From the NCBI RefSeq assembly GCF_030052815.1, contig NC_079507.1, positions 53,331,571-53,395,570 on the forward strand: 64,000 nt of DNA, written 5' to 3'. The DNA comes from Hevea brasiliensis. Taxonomy: Eukaryota > Streptophyta > Magnoliopsida > Malpighiales > Euphorbiaceae. Below are positions 11,446 to 23,647 of this stretch, piece after piece (within the stretch, counting starts at the first letter, position 1; each line of letters starts with the position of its first letter). Under the pieces are notes generated by a model, which was not told the DNA's origin, searched no databases, and saw nothing but the letters and a program-made list of their open reading frames with translations. A program made the position numbers and the translations under genes.

Positions 11446-13005
11446 GAAGAAAAATTCAATACATACTGAGTATTAGAAGGGCAAAGGAAATAAATATTAG
11501 AATTGACAACTTAGCGTGCAACGTGGAGAGCTCATGTGTAGACTTAGAATTATTGTAGAGAGAAATTAAGAATAGAAATCATTAGAATTTTCTTGCTTCT
11601 TTCCAACTTACAGCTACCAGAAAATAAAAATTTCCACATCTTATTACTGCTTCTCTTCCTCTGCTTTTATTGAACATGGAGTCTCTAAACTTGAAAAATA
11701 TGCATATTCTATTGAAAAGAAAAATAATAAAAAAAAAAGCCCGATGAACAAATAAAACTTTTATTCACACACCCTCTAGAATCATTGAAACTCTTATACC
11801 TCATGCATACTGGAAAAAAAATGTTGATGGAAAAGAAATTCTTTAGCATTATTGTTAGTATAGTTATCATAATTTGATTTTTTTTCTAATGAAATTTTAG
11901 TATAATTATATTAATTTGATTTATAATTTAAATCTAATGTATTATTATTATTATTATTAACTTACTTTATCTATTTCATAATTAAATTGAGTTTCATAAA
12001 AATAATTTAAAAAATATTATTTTGTTATTTTAGTATTTTCATAAATAAATATGTGAAATTTAATTTTTAATTTTTTCTAACTAATATATTTTAAAAAATA
12101 TTATTTTAATAGCAACTCCATCAATAAAGTTAAATTATCCAAATTAAAGTCTTTACTCCTTTCCATACGTCAAGTAAATGGTTATAAAATTAAGTCTTTC
12201 CAATATAACAAAATAAAAAAGCAAAAAAATCAATGGAATCGGCAAAATTAATAAAGTCAAGTCTTTCAAATATGACAAAATAAAAAAGCAAAAAACCAAT
12301 GGAAACAACTGAGTCAATTTTTCCCGATGCAACGAAAGAAAAAAAAAAAAACTTGTAAATGAAATAAATGACAAAAAGCAAAGGCTTGGTTCAAAACAGC
12401 TTGTCTCTCACCTTTGATGCTAAAGATATCCTTAATTCAAATTGCCTGTTGAAGAAGACACTGCTTATGGAATCCTATTTTAGAATGCAATGCATAGAAC
12501 ATCCTTAATGGCAACTTGTGGAAATTTACAAGTAGTGTCAATTTGTTTCATTTTTTAACCTCTTGCATCAGCATTAAAGAAAAATAAAAACAAAAAAAAA
12601 AGACTCAACTTGTGAAAATTTATGAATATTGTTAATTCATTTGATGGGTACTTGTGGAAATTTAGAAGTACCTCAATTTGTTAGCATTTAATGTTTTAAA
12701 CCCAATTAAAACATTATCTTTTATTTATAATGTTTGGTGACATGGTATTAATACTAGTTCCTACAAATTGAAAGAGTAGTTTATAAAACATTACCCTTGA
12801 GAGAGTTTTGATTAAAATAAAAAAAAACATACCATCATTTTTACATTTAACCACTAATTCAACAGTTATTTTACCGAACACTTCTACTTTAAATTACTAT
12901 ATGATTTGTTAACTGCTAATAACTAATATATAATAGTTAACAACTAATAAAACAACTCACAACTATTAAATCAGTTAAAACTGTAGAACAGACCGATTAG
13001 TAACC
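11446..13005. repeat. AT-rich repeat units (end of unit 3, start of unit 4)
   Basis: The first part continues the unit broken by the solo LTR, including another copy of the CTTACAGCTACCAGAAAAT block (about 11550-11700). A new unit begins with (TTA)n at 11941-11959 and follows the same block order as the units to its left, up to about 12950. No gene is visible. Confidence 0.7.
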
Positions 13006-13009
13006 CTTT

Positions 13010-13772
13010 CATTGATTTCAACTAGCTCTAGATACAAAAATATAGCAGAAAAATCAATAAAGAATCACCCATATTATTTGCAGCAAAAATAATTCAAAAT
13101 GTAAAGCTCAAACAGCCACATCTATTAAAACTTATTTTTCCCATGTGAATAGCGGTGTAAATCTGCCCAAAGTAGGGATCCGCCTTAACTGAATTTCCAC
13201 GGTCGCTAACTGATTGAAATCATAACAAGATAACACAAGCTAAGTTCTTTTCAAATCTTGCCATTTTGGTCAGATCTCTTTTAACGCTTATAAAATTTTA
13301 TTTATGATGCTATATCATAATCAAGTTAGCAAAGAGTTTATGGAAAGATAATCAACAGAAATTATCATCTCAGCAAAATTCTATTTGATCTCATCAGACA
13401 AATTCAATGAACTATCAGCCAATAGTAAGCAAAGAATCATTATAGAGCTGGCAGCTGAAATTAGTAACAAACCAGAACAGAGCAGTTACAGGAATGGAAG
13501 TAGGTGTGTTGAGAAACATTACATAATAATTATGGCAAACTTAATTTTCAAATTTATAAGTAAAAGGAATAAACTGATGAAACTTCTCTCCTGCTTTGGC
13601 CGTATGATTTTTCATTCCTAGGTTTTGCAACGTGCAATAACACTAAGGTAAATCAAGTTACCTCTACACTCTCGAGATAACTTGCGGCAATGACACTAAA
13701 CTATGCATCCATACTATTAATGGTTCTGAGTTTCTTACTACTCCACAACACTCATGACTCATAGCTAGTGTA
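13010..13772 (-). other. 3' untranslated or downstream region of the ENY2-like fragment
   Basis: This follows directly downstream (minus strand) of the ENY2-like stop codon. Most of it (about 13010-13690) is duplicated at about 31185-31860 with small differences. It has no open frame of interest. Exact transcript ends cannot be read from the sequence. Confidence 0.6.
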
Positions 13773-14251
13773 TCAAACAGCAGCTTGAACAAGAAAAGCA
13801 CGAATTCTTTGCAACAGCTCAGCCTTTATGGAATCAGGAATAGATGCTGAATGGGCAAAGGCATGACAATTTTCTTAACTACAAACTGTAATAAAAAAAG
13901 CAGAAGGAAAATAAAGATTAACTAGATAATCTATCATCCAAATTGAGTTGAGAAACAAGTGTGTTCATCAGTCAACAAGGGCATGGTCAACTAAACCATA
14001 TGAACATGAATAAACATGAATAAAATCAGGTGCAGTCCCTTTTCAGTATACAAATTTTGAATAATAGAATGTTTGAATCCCAATCCTCATATGAATGTCC
14101 GGTAACCATCAGATTAAACAACAAATTAAGTTGCATGTTTAGACCATTAAAGAAAAACTGTAGAAACTTCCTACCTCTTGCCTTAGGGGTAATTACATGT
14201 ACAAGGTCATCCACAGTAACATTGTTCCTCCCTTTCTTCTTTATAAATGCC
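13773..14251 (-). pseudogene. ENY2: ENY2-like gene fragment: last two coding exons
   Basis: Two exons can be read on the minus strand. Exon at 14251-14175 encodes AFIKKKGRNNVTVDDLVHVITPKAR, ending G|GTAGG; a 328-bp intron with GT..AG ends follows; exon at 13846-13773 encodes ASIPDSIKAELLQRIRAFL and a short tail to TGA (stop at 13773-13775). The intron phase matches, restoring an Ala codon. This is the conserved C-terminal half of ENY2/Sus1, a small nuclear protein of the SAGA deubiquitinase module and the TREX-2 mRNA-export complex. The acceptor AG before 14251 is present, but no upstream exon for the N-terminal half is visible before the repeat DNA that starts near 14340. The fragment is therefore most likely a truncated copy of a neighbouring ENY2 gene. 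The visible coding part carries no stops, so a very distant 5' exon (for example beyond element A) cannot be fully excluded. Confidence 0.85.
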
Positions 14252-15414
14252 CTACACAAGATAAGATCAAGAGTGATTTGAAAATGATAAAAACACAGTA
14301 AACAATTACAAACACAGTAAACAATTCCAAAGGAAAAATAACAAAATTAAAACTTCCAATTATTTTCACTTTTGGCCTCTTAATTTTAGAGATTATTTTA
14401 TTTTTTCTCTTAATTTTAATTTTTTTTACAATAAAAGGCCCACATATACTCTTGTTGCTATTAGAACAATTATTATATTAAAATTAAATAATTACTCTGT
14501 GTTTAATTAAATAATTATCAAACCTTAACAAACACTTACAACAAGAATATATCTTCTTTTGTATTTTTAATAGACTCATATTTTACGTAAATTTTTACTC
14601 TATTTTGATTATATTTCTTCCCATACAATCTGTTAATTTATTTATCAAATTAAAATAAAAGTATACATGAAATATTATTCCATTTTGATTAATTTTTTAA
14701 TTAAAATATATTAGAATATCCTAATTAATTAGTACTATATATTTTGAGATGGGTAAAACTTCATGGATTTATTATTTATTTACGAACTTTGATTCACCAG
14801 TTTTTACCATTTTATAGAACTAAAAACTATTGATTCATAATAATTCTATATTATAAGTGATTTTAAAAGTATATTTTTTGTACTGATCTGATATATTTAA
14901 AATAAATTATTTGAAAAATGCTATTTAAAAATAATGAAGGAGCTCAAAATTTTTATCTGTTAGAGTAATTCTATCGGACTAGATAGAGAGTATTTTTTAC
15001 CTGTTATCTCTGAATTTTAATTTATTATAATAAAATTATTTAATTTTAATATGAGTTAAAAATGTAACTCAATATTAGGGACAATTCCAATACTAAAGCT
15101 TGTTGGTGTATAATTATTTTTTTAATCTTTAATATTGTATATAGTTTGATATTTTTTACTATATATCAAGTGGTAATAAATATATTATAAATTATTACAT
15201 ATCAAATGGCTAATTTAAAATTATGCGGTTTCTTAAACAATCTTTTTATCTGGCCATGCTTTGATTTTAAGGTTTGTGTAAATTTTAATTAAATTTATAT
15301 CATTGTTAGAATTATTGTTAGTATAGTTATCATAATTTTATTTTTTTTTAATGAATTTCAGTATAATTTATACTAGAATTATATTGATTTGATTTATAAT
15401 TTAAATCTAATATC

Positions 15415-15468
<54 letters not shown>

Positions 15469-16128
15469 CTATTTCATAATTAAATTGAGTTTCATAAAAA
15501 TAATTTAAAAAAAGCTGTTATGTTATTTTAGTGTTTTTATAAATAACAAGGTGAAATTTGATTTTAAATTAATTTTAAATTTTTTTAACTAATATATTTA
15601 AAAATATTATTTTAATAACAACTCCAAATTATTCAAGTTAAAGCATTTATTCCATTCCACACGTCAAGTAAATGGTTATAAATCAAGTCTTTCCAATACC
15701 ACAAAAATAAAAAGACAAAGAACTAATGGAAACGGTAAAATCATAAAGTCAAGTCTTTTTAATACAATAAAATAAGAAAATAAAAAATTAATAGAAATGG
15801 CAAAGCCAATTCTTTCCTATAAAAAAGAAAGAAGACCAAGTAAATGAAATAAACGATGAAAAGCAATAAAGGCTTAGTTCCTTAGCATGTTGAAGAAGAC
15901 CTTACTTGTGGAATCTTATTTTAGAATGCAATGCATAGAAACATCCTTGATGGCAACTTGTGGAAATTTACAAATAGTGTTAATTTGTTTATTTTTAAAC
16001 TTCTTGCATCAGCATTAAGGAAAAAAAAAAAAAACTGAACTTGTGAATCGTCAATTTATTTGATAGGTACTTGTGGAAATTTAGGAGTATGGTCAATTTG
16101 TTAGTATTTAGTATTTTGACCCTAATTA
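14252..16128. repeat. AT-rich repeat DNA (tail of unit 4, start of unit 5)
   Basis: After about 14340 the sequence returns to the repeat family (AAAACTTCCAATTATTTTCAC, later ATATCAAGTGGTAATAA and GGCTAATTTAAAATTATG). Unit 5 begins with (TTA)n at 15417-15468 and is cut at 16133 by element A; it resumes at 30968. No gene is visible. Confidence 0.7.
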
Positions 16129-16133
16129 AAATA

Positions 16134-17753
16134 TGATGCGTCCCTACCGCAAGTGCACGGGTCGTACAAGTAGTATAGAAAAGATATCGATCCCACGAGG
16201 AGTTGTGTTAATGATTGAATTTTTGATATAAAAAGTTGAGTAAATTGAAATATTTTTGAAATTAAAGTAATGAATTGATGGGTATTGAGAATGTGAAATC
16301 TATGTATGTAAAATTAATAATCTATTCAACAATGTATTAATTAAACTAAAATTGCATCAAATTGAAATAAACAAGTTCAAGTATGGCAATATTCAAAATG
16401 GCAAGTAATTAAATTCGATTAGAAATTAATAATGGTAAAAAGGCGATTCCGGAGTTCGGGATTTTATATCCGAGCTATTTTGGGATTTTAAATTGGTTAT
16501 CCAATCTTATGAAACTTATGGGTTTTAAGGAGATTAATTCTTAAATCCTTTGAATTCCTTTCGAGTGAGACAAAGAGTGCCTTAATCAAACTAATCCTAC
16601 TTTCGTGGAGTTAGAATTAATTAAGACCCATTAAGTTCCTTAATTAATCTGTGAATCCTCTTAATCCTTAGCCTATTTCTAGGTCTAAGTTAATTAAGTC
16701 CAATTTCTTGATTATCTATCACAAGGCCTTCTCCTTTCGGTGCTTCAACCATGGATTAAGAACATCACTTAATGGGATCCTACACTAAGCATGTCATTAA
16801 GCATACAAGAAATGAATAAAACTCATTAAGACCACAAAATATGGATTACCCAATCAAAATCCACAAAATATCTCAAATATTACAACCCTTACTCCAGAAT
16901 CAAAGGTAAACTACTCACTATCCATAATGCTTACAAGATATTATGAGTTTATAAGGAAATAAAGCTTTAATCTAAGCTAAAGAATAAGAAATTAAACACT
17001 AGAAATGTAGAAAAATGTAAGGAAAGAAAGAAATCTGCAAATCTTAGTTGAAAATGGTGTGGAAGGTGAAAATGACTCCTCCAATTCTGCCTCTCTTCAC
17101 CTTTCCTTTTCTGCTCCTTCCTTTTTTTTCTCTAAAATGGGAAAATGAGACTATTTATAGCATTTTTCTGACATGGAGCCCTAAAATGGTATGTTCTATG
17201 AGGAATTATCTGAGGGAATCTTCTGCCAGCTCATTAATGAACTCTTTCTGGGATCAGATAAGTGGATCGCATAAGTTATGCGATCCCTTATGCGCATTTC
17301 TGATTCTGGTTCACTTATGCGAAACTGCATGACTTGGTGCATAGGCTATGCACAATTCCGTGAAGGTGCATAAGAGAGGCGAGAATGTGCATAAGCTATG
17401 CAGTCTCCTTATGCACATTTCGGTTGGTTCTGGAACAGTGATTTTTCTCCTTATGCAGATCTGCATAGCTTATGCGGCAAGTTATGCACAATTTGGTCAA
17501 TGCATATTTCAGCTTGAAAACTTGTTTTTGACATCTTTGGCTGTAGAAGTCACTCCTCAGTGGCAGAATTTCTCTTCAGTCCTTCAAAAACACCATTTTT
17601 CCTACAAAACAAAGTAAAAATTACAAATTAATCCAAAATCGACAATTATGAAAAACTCACTAATTAACTAATGAAATTAGCTAAAAATGACTAATAATCA
17701 AATAAAATGGTTATGAAATTAGACCTAAATGACTATGCAAAATGTATGCATCA
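16134..17753 (-). repeat. 3' LTR of element A
   Basis: 1620 bp, TG...CA ends. It contains a TATA-like CTATAAATAG on the minus strand (17151-17160) and a cluster of GCATAAG/CTTATGC motifs at about 17265-17515. The polypurine tract of the element lies just inside, at 17754-17768 (minus strand GAGTTTGGGGGTATT). Confidence 0.93.
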
Positions 17754-20059
17754 AATACCCCCAAACTCAAGTTCTTGCTTGTCCTCAAGCAAACTTTAAA
17801 ATGTGGTGCAAAAATTTTAGGGGTGCCTCATCCAAAGAGTTATGAAAATCACCCATTAAGGTAACTTAACACACCTTTAGCCATACCAACAATCCATATA
17901 CCCATCCTTCAAAATGCAAAGAATTTAATGCTTATCCAAGCTTTCACCGCTTAGCCATCAAGTCAATTATCATTCAAAATCCCCAAACCAACCAATCAAA
18001 AGAGAGAGTCATGCTTAAAAGGAATTCTAGAACAATCAATAGTCAAAGTGTCTCTATATAGAATGATGGAATTAAATGAATGAATGAATAATTTTCCAAT
18101 CCCATAGGCAAATTCCCTACTCCTATCTCCACTAATGTAGCAAGTACTATCAAGAGATCAAAGGTCTTTTTAGGGATGTAATGGGGCCATAGGGTTCAAA
18201 ATGAAGCTAAGAAGAAAGATGGGTAGAAGGATTCAAAGCATGAGAATATTTTCAATTTTGAAACATAAGGTACACTTTATTATATTTTTTTCCTTTTTTA
18301 TATAGGGGAGAGAAATACACAATGAGGATTGTCAAGTGCTAGCATATTTTACAAAACACATAAAATGGAGGGACATTTTGATACTTTAAGCTTGTATTCT
18401 GCATTTTCTTTTGATGCTTGTCCCTAAGATTTGCCACCCCCAAACTCATTTCTTTTAATACTTTTGGGTGGATTTCTTTCATTTTGAATGACAATGGTGA
18501 AAAGCACATATATTAGCACTTTTTACAAGATGACAAGCATTTCTTCTCCCTTTATTGTATTTATTTTTTTTCTTTTCTTCTTTTTTTTTATTTTTTTTTA
18601 TTTTATTTTTTATATGTGTGTGTACCTAATGTTTTAAATATTTATTCTCATATAAAGGGTTGGAGTGTTTAGTTCATTGGCTAGGTAACAATAAGGATTT
18701 CAAGAAAAATTAGGGATGAAAAGGCTCAAAGGGGTTTGCAAGGGTAAATTTTAATTGGGAAAAAGGGCCAAAGGTTTAAAATGAGAAGGTTTTAAATCAA
18801 AGAATGCCTAATCATCTCTCTCTTCAGGTACAAGCTGGTATTTCGCCTCGAAAGGTTTAGAAAATTTGTTCTAGGATTGGTGAGACATCATTTGACTACC
18901 TTATATCCAATAACTCCCTCTAAACACTTCCATCTCCAAATGACTAGTTTGGTGGCTTTTTGGCTAAGAAGATATAGACAAGGGATAGACACTTCAAAAC
19001 CTTGCACATCTTAGGAAACTTTCAATCCACAAACCCAACTAAAAGGTGAGTCAAATCACTCTCATAGGCAACTTTTCAAAACTCAAGGGATTTGGCAAAA
19101 GATTTTAATGCATGGTGCATGATTCCTAAAATGCATTAACTAAATGGAGGAAGCCTATTTGTGTGCAATGTGTACAATTTCTAAGTGATGTATAATGTGT
19201 GTGTAAATGTGTTATGTATATGTATGTAAGGATGTATATGTAAAATATTTACAATATATGTAAATGGAATGGGATGAGATGCTCCTATACTCAAAATATG
19301 AAAAATGAAGCAAAAATCAAAATGTGCACCCCCAAACTCAAAATTAGACATTGTCCTCAATGTCTCATGTAGTAGATAACCAAAACTCAAAGCAAATAAT
19401 AGTGACCAGGAATTGTAAAAATTAAGAGCAAAAAGAAAGAGTTACCTGGTATGGAGCAGAGGAGAATTCAAGATATAAAGGGATGCATAAGAAGCTGCAC
19501 AGGTTATGCAGAGTTAAATGCTGTCCAGATCAAGTGCATAAGTGGGGTGCATAGGCCGTGTGGTTCTGCATGAGTGATAATATGGGTTGCATAGGCTATG
19601 CAGCACAGTAGCATAAGGGGAATACAACCTGTGCAGTTCTGCATAAGTAGCAGAAAGGGTTGCACAGGCTATGCAAAATATTTGCATAAGGAAATTCATA
19701 GCCTGTGCAGTGTATACAAAAGCTGTTACATGAGGATTGGCAAGGGGAAATGTACAACCAACAGTAGAAGCATTAAAATATATACAGAGTATGGGCAAAT
19801 ATGTACAAAAGGGTAATAAGTGCAATGAAAATCAAAGAAGACTAATGTAATAGCTATCCAATAAAACTTCAAGAAAAACAGAATTTAAAATAAACTAATT
19901 CAAAAGAAACATAATTCAAAGCAAACTATAAATGTATGAACATATTTACAAAGAAAAGGTCCTACAAGATTGAACAAAAGTAAAACAGAAGCTAATCTAG
20001 TTCTATTGTTTTGCCCTTGTCCAAAGATGTTGCTAAGGGGTGGTGGGCTTCTTGGTTGT
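17754..20059 (-). other. Non-coding region between extra ORF and 3' LTR (element A)
   Basis: About 2.3 kb without a credible open frame. It is well conserved in element B (43216-45537), showing it belongs to the element. Near 19490-19700 it carries several GCATAAG/CTATGCA motifs like those of the main hairpin array. The short open frames here are on both strands and do not resemble proteins. Confidence 0.7.
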
Positions 20060-21578
20060 CGAAATGACGGTGCTGGAGGAGGTGATGGAGGTGGGGGTGG
20101 CATGCCCAGAAAGATCATGAGTTGCTTCACCATTTCCTTCAATTCTTTCTACTTGTCCCTGGTTTCCATGACAAGGTCAAATAGGTGATCATGACTATCC
20201 TTGAGTGTATCAAGACCAGTGTCAAGCTTCCTATCCACAAAGTATATATCATCACTAAGCCTTTCAAGATAGGTGAATAAGGCTTTAGTGTTGAATGCAA
20301 GAGGGGCTGTGGATGAGGAAGGTTCAGCTGTAGGAGGTATGGGCTAAGCAGAAGCTGCTGGGGTCTCCTGTGCAGGTGGAGGGGGTGGGGTAGGTGTAGT
20401 AGGGTCTTTGTGGGGTGATGGGAAAGGTTGGGTTTCGGTTGTGCAATGGGCTCGATTTACACTCTGAGTTGGGCAGTATCAAAATATGACAAATTGAACC
20501 CTGTTTTGGTTAAGTGTGCAGTATCAAAATATAAAGTGTCCACAAGTGCTGGTATTGAGTGCTCTGCAGGATTAAAACCAAAATGCTAGGCTATGACAGT
20601 TATGAGCCCACCCAAAACAATGTCACCTATGGATTTGGTGGCAATATGCAGCACATGCTCACAAAAGAAATAACCAGGAGAAACCTTAACTTTGTGAAAT
20701 GCACACCATAACATAAATAGTTCAGATTTCCCCACAGCACCAGAACTAGTCCCTCTGCCCAATATGGTGCTAGCAATCAACCTATGAATAAACCTAAGTG
20801 CAGGGTCAAGTATTTGGGATGTTTTTGATCTTCCAGCAGAGAAAGTTTGAGGTTGGTTTGTGATGATTCTCCAAAATTGGGCAGCATTCCAAATGCCCTT
20901 GTTGGCTACCTCTACTCCAGTATGTGGTACTCGAAATAACCCATCAATTGCAAAACCAAAAATGCTATAAAATTGGTCCAATGACAGCTCTCTATTTTGC
21001 CCCAAGCATCTAAATTTCATAATTGGCTTATGGTCTACATCATGCAATTTAAGGGTAGCAGAGAATGAAGAAATAAACTCCAAAACTAGAGTTGGATAAA
21101 CTATCTCCTGCTTATGCACAAATTCCATCCAACCCATACCATCAAGATATGTAACTACATTGTTAAATAAACCAAGAGATTGTAAAGAATCAGCAGATAT
21201 ATACCTAGTGGGTTGTACCCTCCTATCCTTGAGTCTCTTAAAAGCTGCCTTTTGAATTGTATCAGGAAGAGGCCAAGGTAGCTTTGATACATGTGAAGCT
21301 ACCGAAATTGTCTTTTTGCTGGAGGAGGGTGTGGAGGCTGGAACTTTTGGCTTTTTGGGTGGTGGTTCCGATAATGGGGTGGGTGGTTCTTTGCGTTTGG
21401 ATAGAGGAGGGGCAGAGGACATGGATCGCACAGATTTTGACCGAATTTTTCGTTTGTACGTGGTTGGGGGAGGTGGTGGGGGTGTCGCTTGTGGAGGGGA
21501 ATTAGGGTTAGGAGGTATTATTGACAATGGTGAAATCTGGAGAGGAGAAGCTGGACGGGAATGGGGAGGCGACTCCAT
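20060..21578 (-). pseudogene. ATHILA-type extra ORF, interrupted (element A)
   Basis: The frame opens at 21578 with a Pro/Ser-rich, basic N-terminus (residues 1-95), followed by a globular region (about residues 125-320) of the plant ATHILA ORF-1 type; characteristic stretches are LVLEFISSFSATLKL, KFRCLGQNRELSLDQF and VGKSELFMLWCAFH. A TAG at 20586 (AAG in element B) ends it after 330 codons. The remaining part, including the proline-rich end near 20060-20110, is still recognisable but holds further stops. In Athila elements such an ORF sits between pol and the 3' LTR and has been discussed as envelope-like; its function is not known, and I see no signal peptide or clear membrane anchor here. 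Confidence 0.8.
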
Positions 21579-23647
21579 TGCCTATGGAGAGGATGGAGAG
21601 ATAAGGGCGGAAATGAAAATGTAGGGGGAAGTTTAGGGTTTACGTGGTGAAAGTGCTAGTGGAGAAGAAGGGAGAGAGACGGTGAAAATGCCGGAAGGAA
21701 TGGAGGTTGAAGGACGGTCGTGGGGAGAAGAGTCGGAAAGTGGAGGTGGGAATTTTATTTGCCGAAAAGGAATTTGATTTGAATCGGGTTTGTAAAAGAC
21801 TGCATAAGTAAAAAATGATTTATGCATAACCTGTGCACTCTTTTATACATGTTTCAGAATGATTTGAACTTCAGAGAAGTAGCTTATGCACAAGTGCATA
21901 AGTCATGCACTGTCCTTATGCACTGTTCGGCAGGTATTGAAATCTTGGGTTGGTGGTCATGCAGTTGCGCATAAGTCATGCACCTTCCTTATGCATGTTT
22001 CGGTGACTTTTGAAATTTTGAGGAGTGAAGTTATGCGGGAGTGCATAAGTTATGCACTCCCCTCATGCATCTCTCGGCGGATTTGGCTTTTCAGAGAATC
22101 AGGTCATGCAGTTGCGCATAAGTCATGCACCTTCCTTATGCATGTTTCGGTGATTTTTGGAATTTGGGTTGGTGGTCATGCAGATGTGCATAAGCTATGC
22201 ACTCTGCTTATGCACTCTTCGGTGGGTTTTGAAATTCAGAGTGTGAGGTCATGCAGAAGTGCATAAGCTATGCACATTGCTTATGCATGTCTCGGCAAGT
22301 TTGGAATTTTCGGATTTCTGGTCATGCAGAAGTGCATAAGTCATGCACTCCGCTTATGCACCCCTCGGCAGGTTTGGAATTTTTGGGTTTCTGGTTATGC
22401 AGAAGTGCATAAGCTATGCACTCCGCTTATGCACCCCTCGGCAGGTTTGGAATTTTTGGGTTTCTGGTTATGCAGAAGTGCATAAGTCATGCACTCCGCT
22501 TATGCACCCCTCGGCAGGTTTGGAGATTCAGAGTTTTTGGTCATGCGGAAGTGCATAAGTTATGCACCCTCCTTATGCAGACTTCGGCAGAGAGAGAAAA
22601 TGAAGAATTTGAAGTTATGCAAATGTGCATAGGTCATGCACTCTGCTTATGCAAGTTTCTAAAGATGTGAAATTTGACAAAATTAGGCTATGCAGAGTTG
22701 CATAAGCTATGCACTCTCCTTATGCACTTGCAATAAAGGTGAAAAATGGCAAGAATTGTGGTTATGCAGGATTGCATAAGCTATGCAGTTGCTTATGCAC
22801 AATTCAACAAGATTAAGATTGCAATGGAACATGAATTGCAAGGGTGAAAAATACCCTAGAATGAAGAAGTATAATTCCATGAAGCATAAATCATGAGAAA
22901 TTTTCACCAAAAACACATCAATATATACAAAGTTCATCAAAAATGCATCACACAAGCTTGTAGAAGATGAATCCTGCATAAAAGACCTTTGAGAACCATG
23001 CCATTTTGACTCAAATTCTGCAAATCAACATTTAGCACATTAAAACTCAATAAAATCTACATAAGGTTGTATCTATTCACAAATGATGAAATGAACTCTC
23101 CAAGTTATGCCAAGAGAATGCAATATTGTCCACCTTGAATTCCACAACCCAAATAATCTCAAAACTACAAAGATGACCAACTTACCACCATATTAATATT
23201 AAAGGCACATGTACTTAAAAGTTACACACCCAACCTCACCAAGAACATAAGCCATCTGCTGCAAACACCCTCTTTGCTGCAGATTTCATTTTTCCTCTGC
23301 ATAAACCAGATTGCAGCCCAAGGACAGAATCTATCTGCTGCAGACTTTTCCTTGCTGCAGATTTCACTTTTCCTCTGCATAAACCAGATAGCAGCTCCTG
23401 CACAGGTTATGCAGCAAAAATCAATCAGTTTTTGGGAAAATTTGAAGGACAAAATTTTCAAGTTAAGGGTCACTCCCCCAACAGTTCACCAGCCTTTCTT
23501 CATTGAAATACATCTACAAGGGACAAGATTTAACAATGTCAAAAATTGAATTTGGGGAGATTTAAGATAAAAACAAAAACAATGAAAATGAAAGTAAATT
23601 AGCAAAAGCAAATAAAAGGACTTGGGATGCCTCCCAAGAGGGCTAAT
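21579..23647 (-). other. Spacer between pol and extra ORF (element A)
   Basis: A non-coding spacer of about 2 kb dominated by the tandem hairpin array (21885-22810). A second patch at 23260-23420 carries a diverged CTGCAGA../ATAAACCAGAT repeat (two copies about 70 bp apart). Open frames of 70-126 codons on the plus strand are products of the repeat and run antisense to the element. Confidence 0.75.
21885..22810 (-). repeat. Tandem array of ~73-bp units with hairpin motif (element A)
   Basis: About 13 units start near 21893, 21968, 22040, 22115, 22187, 22259, 22333, 22406, 22479, 22551, 22625, 22698 and 22772. Each has the core GTGCATAAG, then YYATGCAC, then CTTATGCA(C), followed by a TCGGCAG/TCGGTG-like piece and a GGTCATGCAGAA-like piece. 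GTGCATAAG and CTTATGCAC are inverted repeats of 9 bp around a loop of about 12 nt. Units 7 to 9 are nearly identical. Element B has a similar array and both elements have related motifs in their LTRs. Confidence 0.92.

Noticed and set aside
13773..14251. ENY2 fragment as a processed pseudogene
   Set aside because: A 328-bp intron with proper GT..AG ends is retained, so it was not copied from mRNA.
22270..22670. Open frames of 71-126 codons on the plus strand over the hairpin array (MHSAYAPLGRF... type)
   Set aside because: They are generated by a 73-bp repeat without stops, overlap each other in shifted frames, and are antisense to the element's genes.
21885..22810. Hairpin array as a CRISPR array or integron-like system
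   Set aside because: Repeats and linkers are both similar between units, there are no unique spacers, and the context is a plant retrotransposon.
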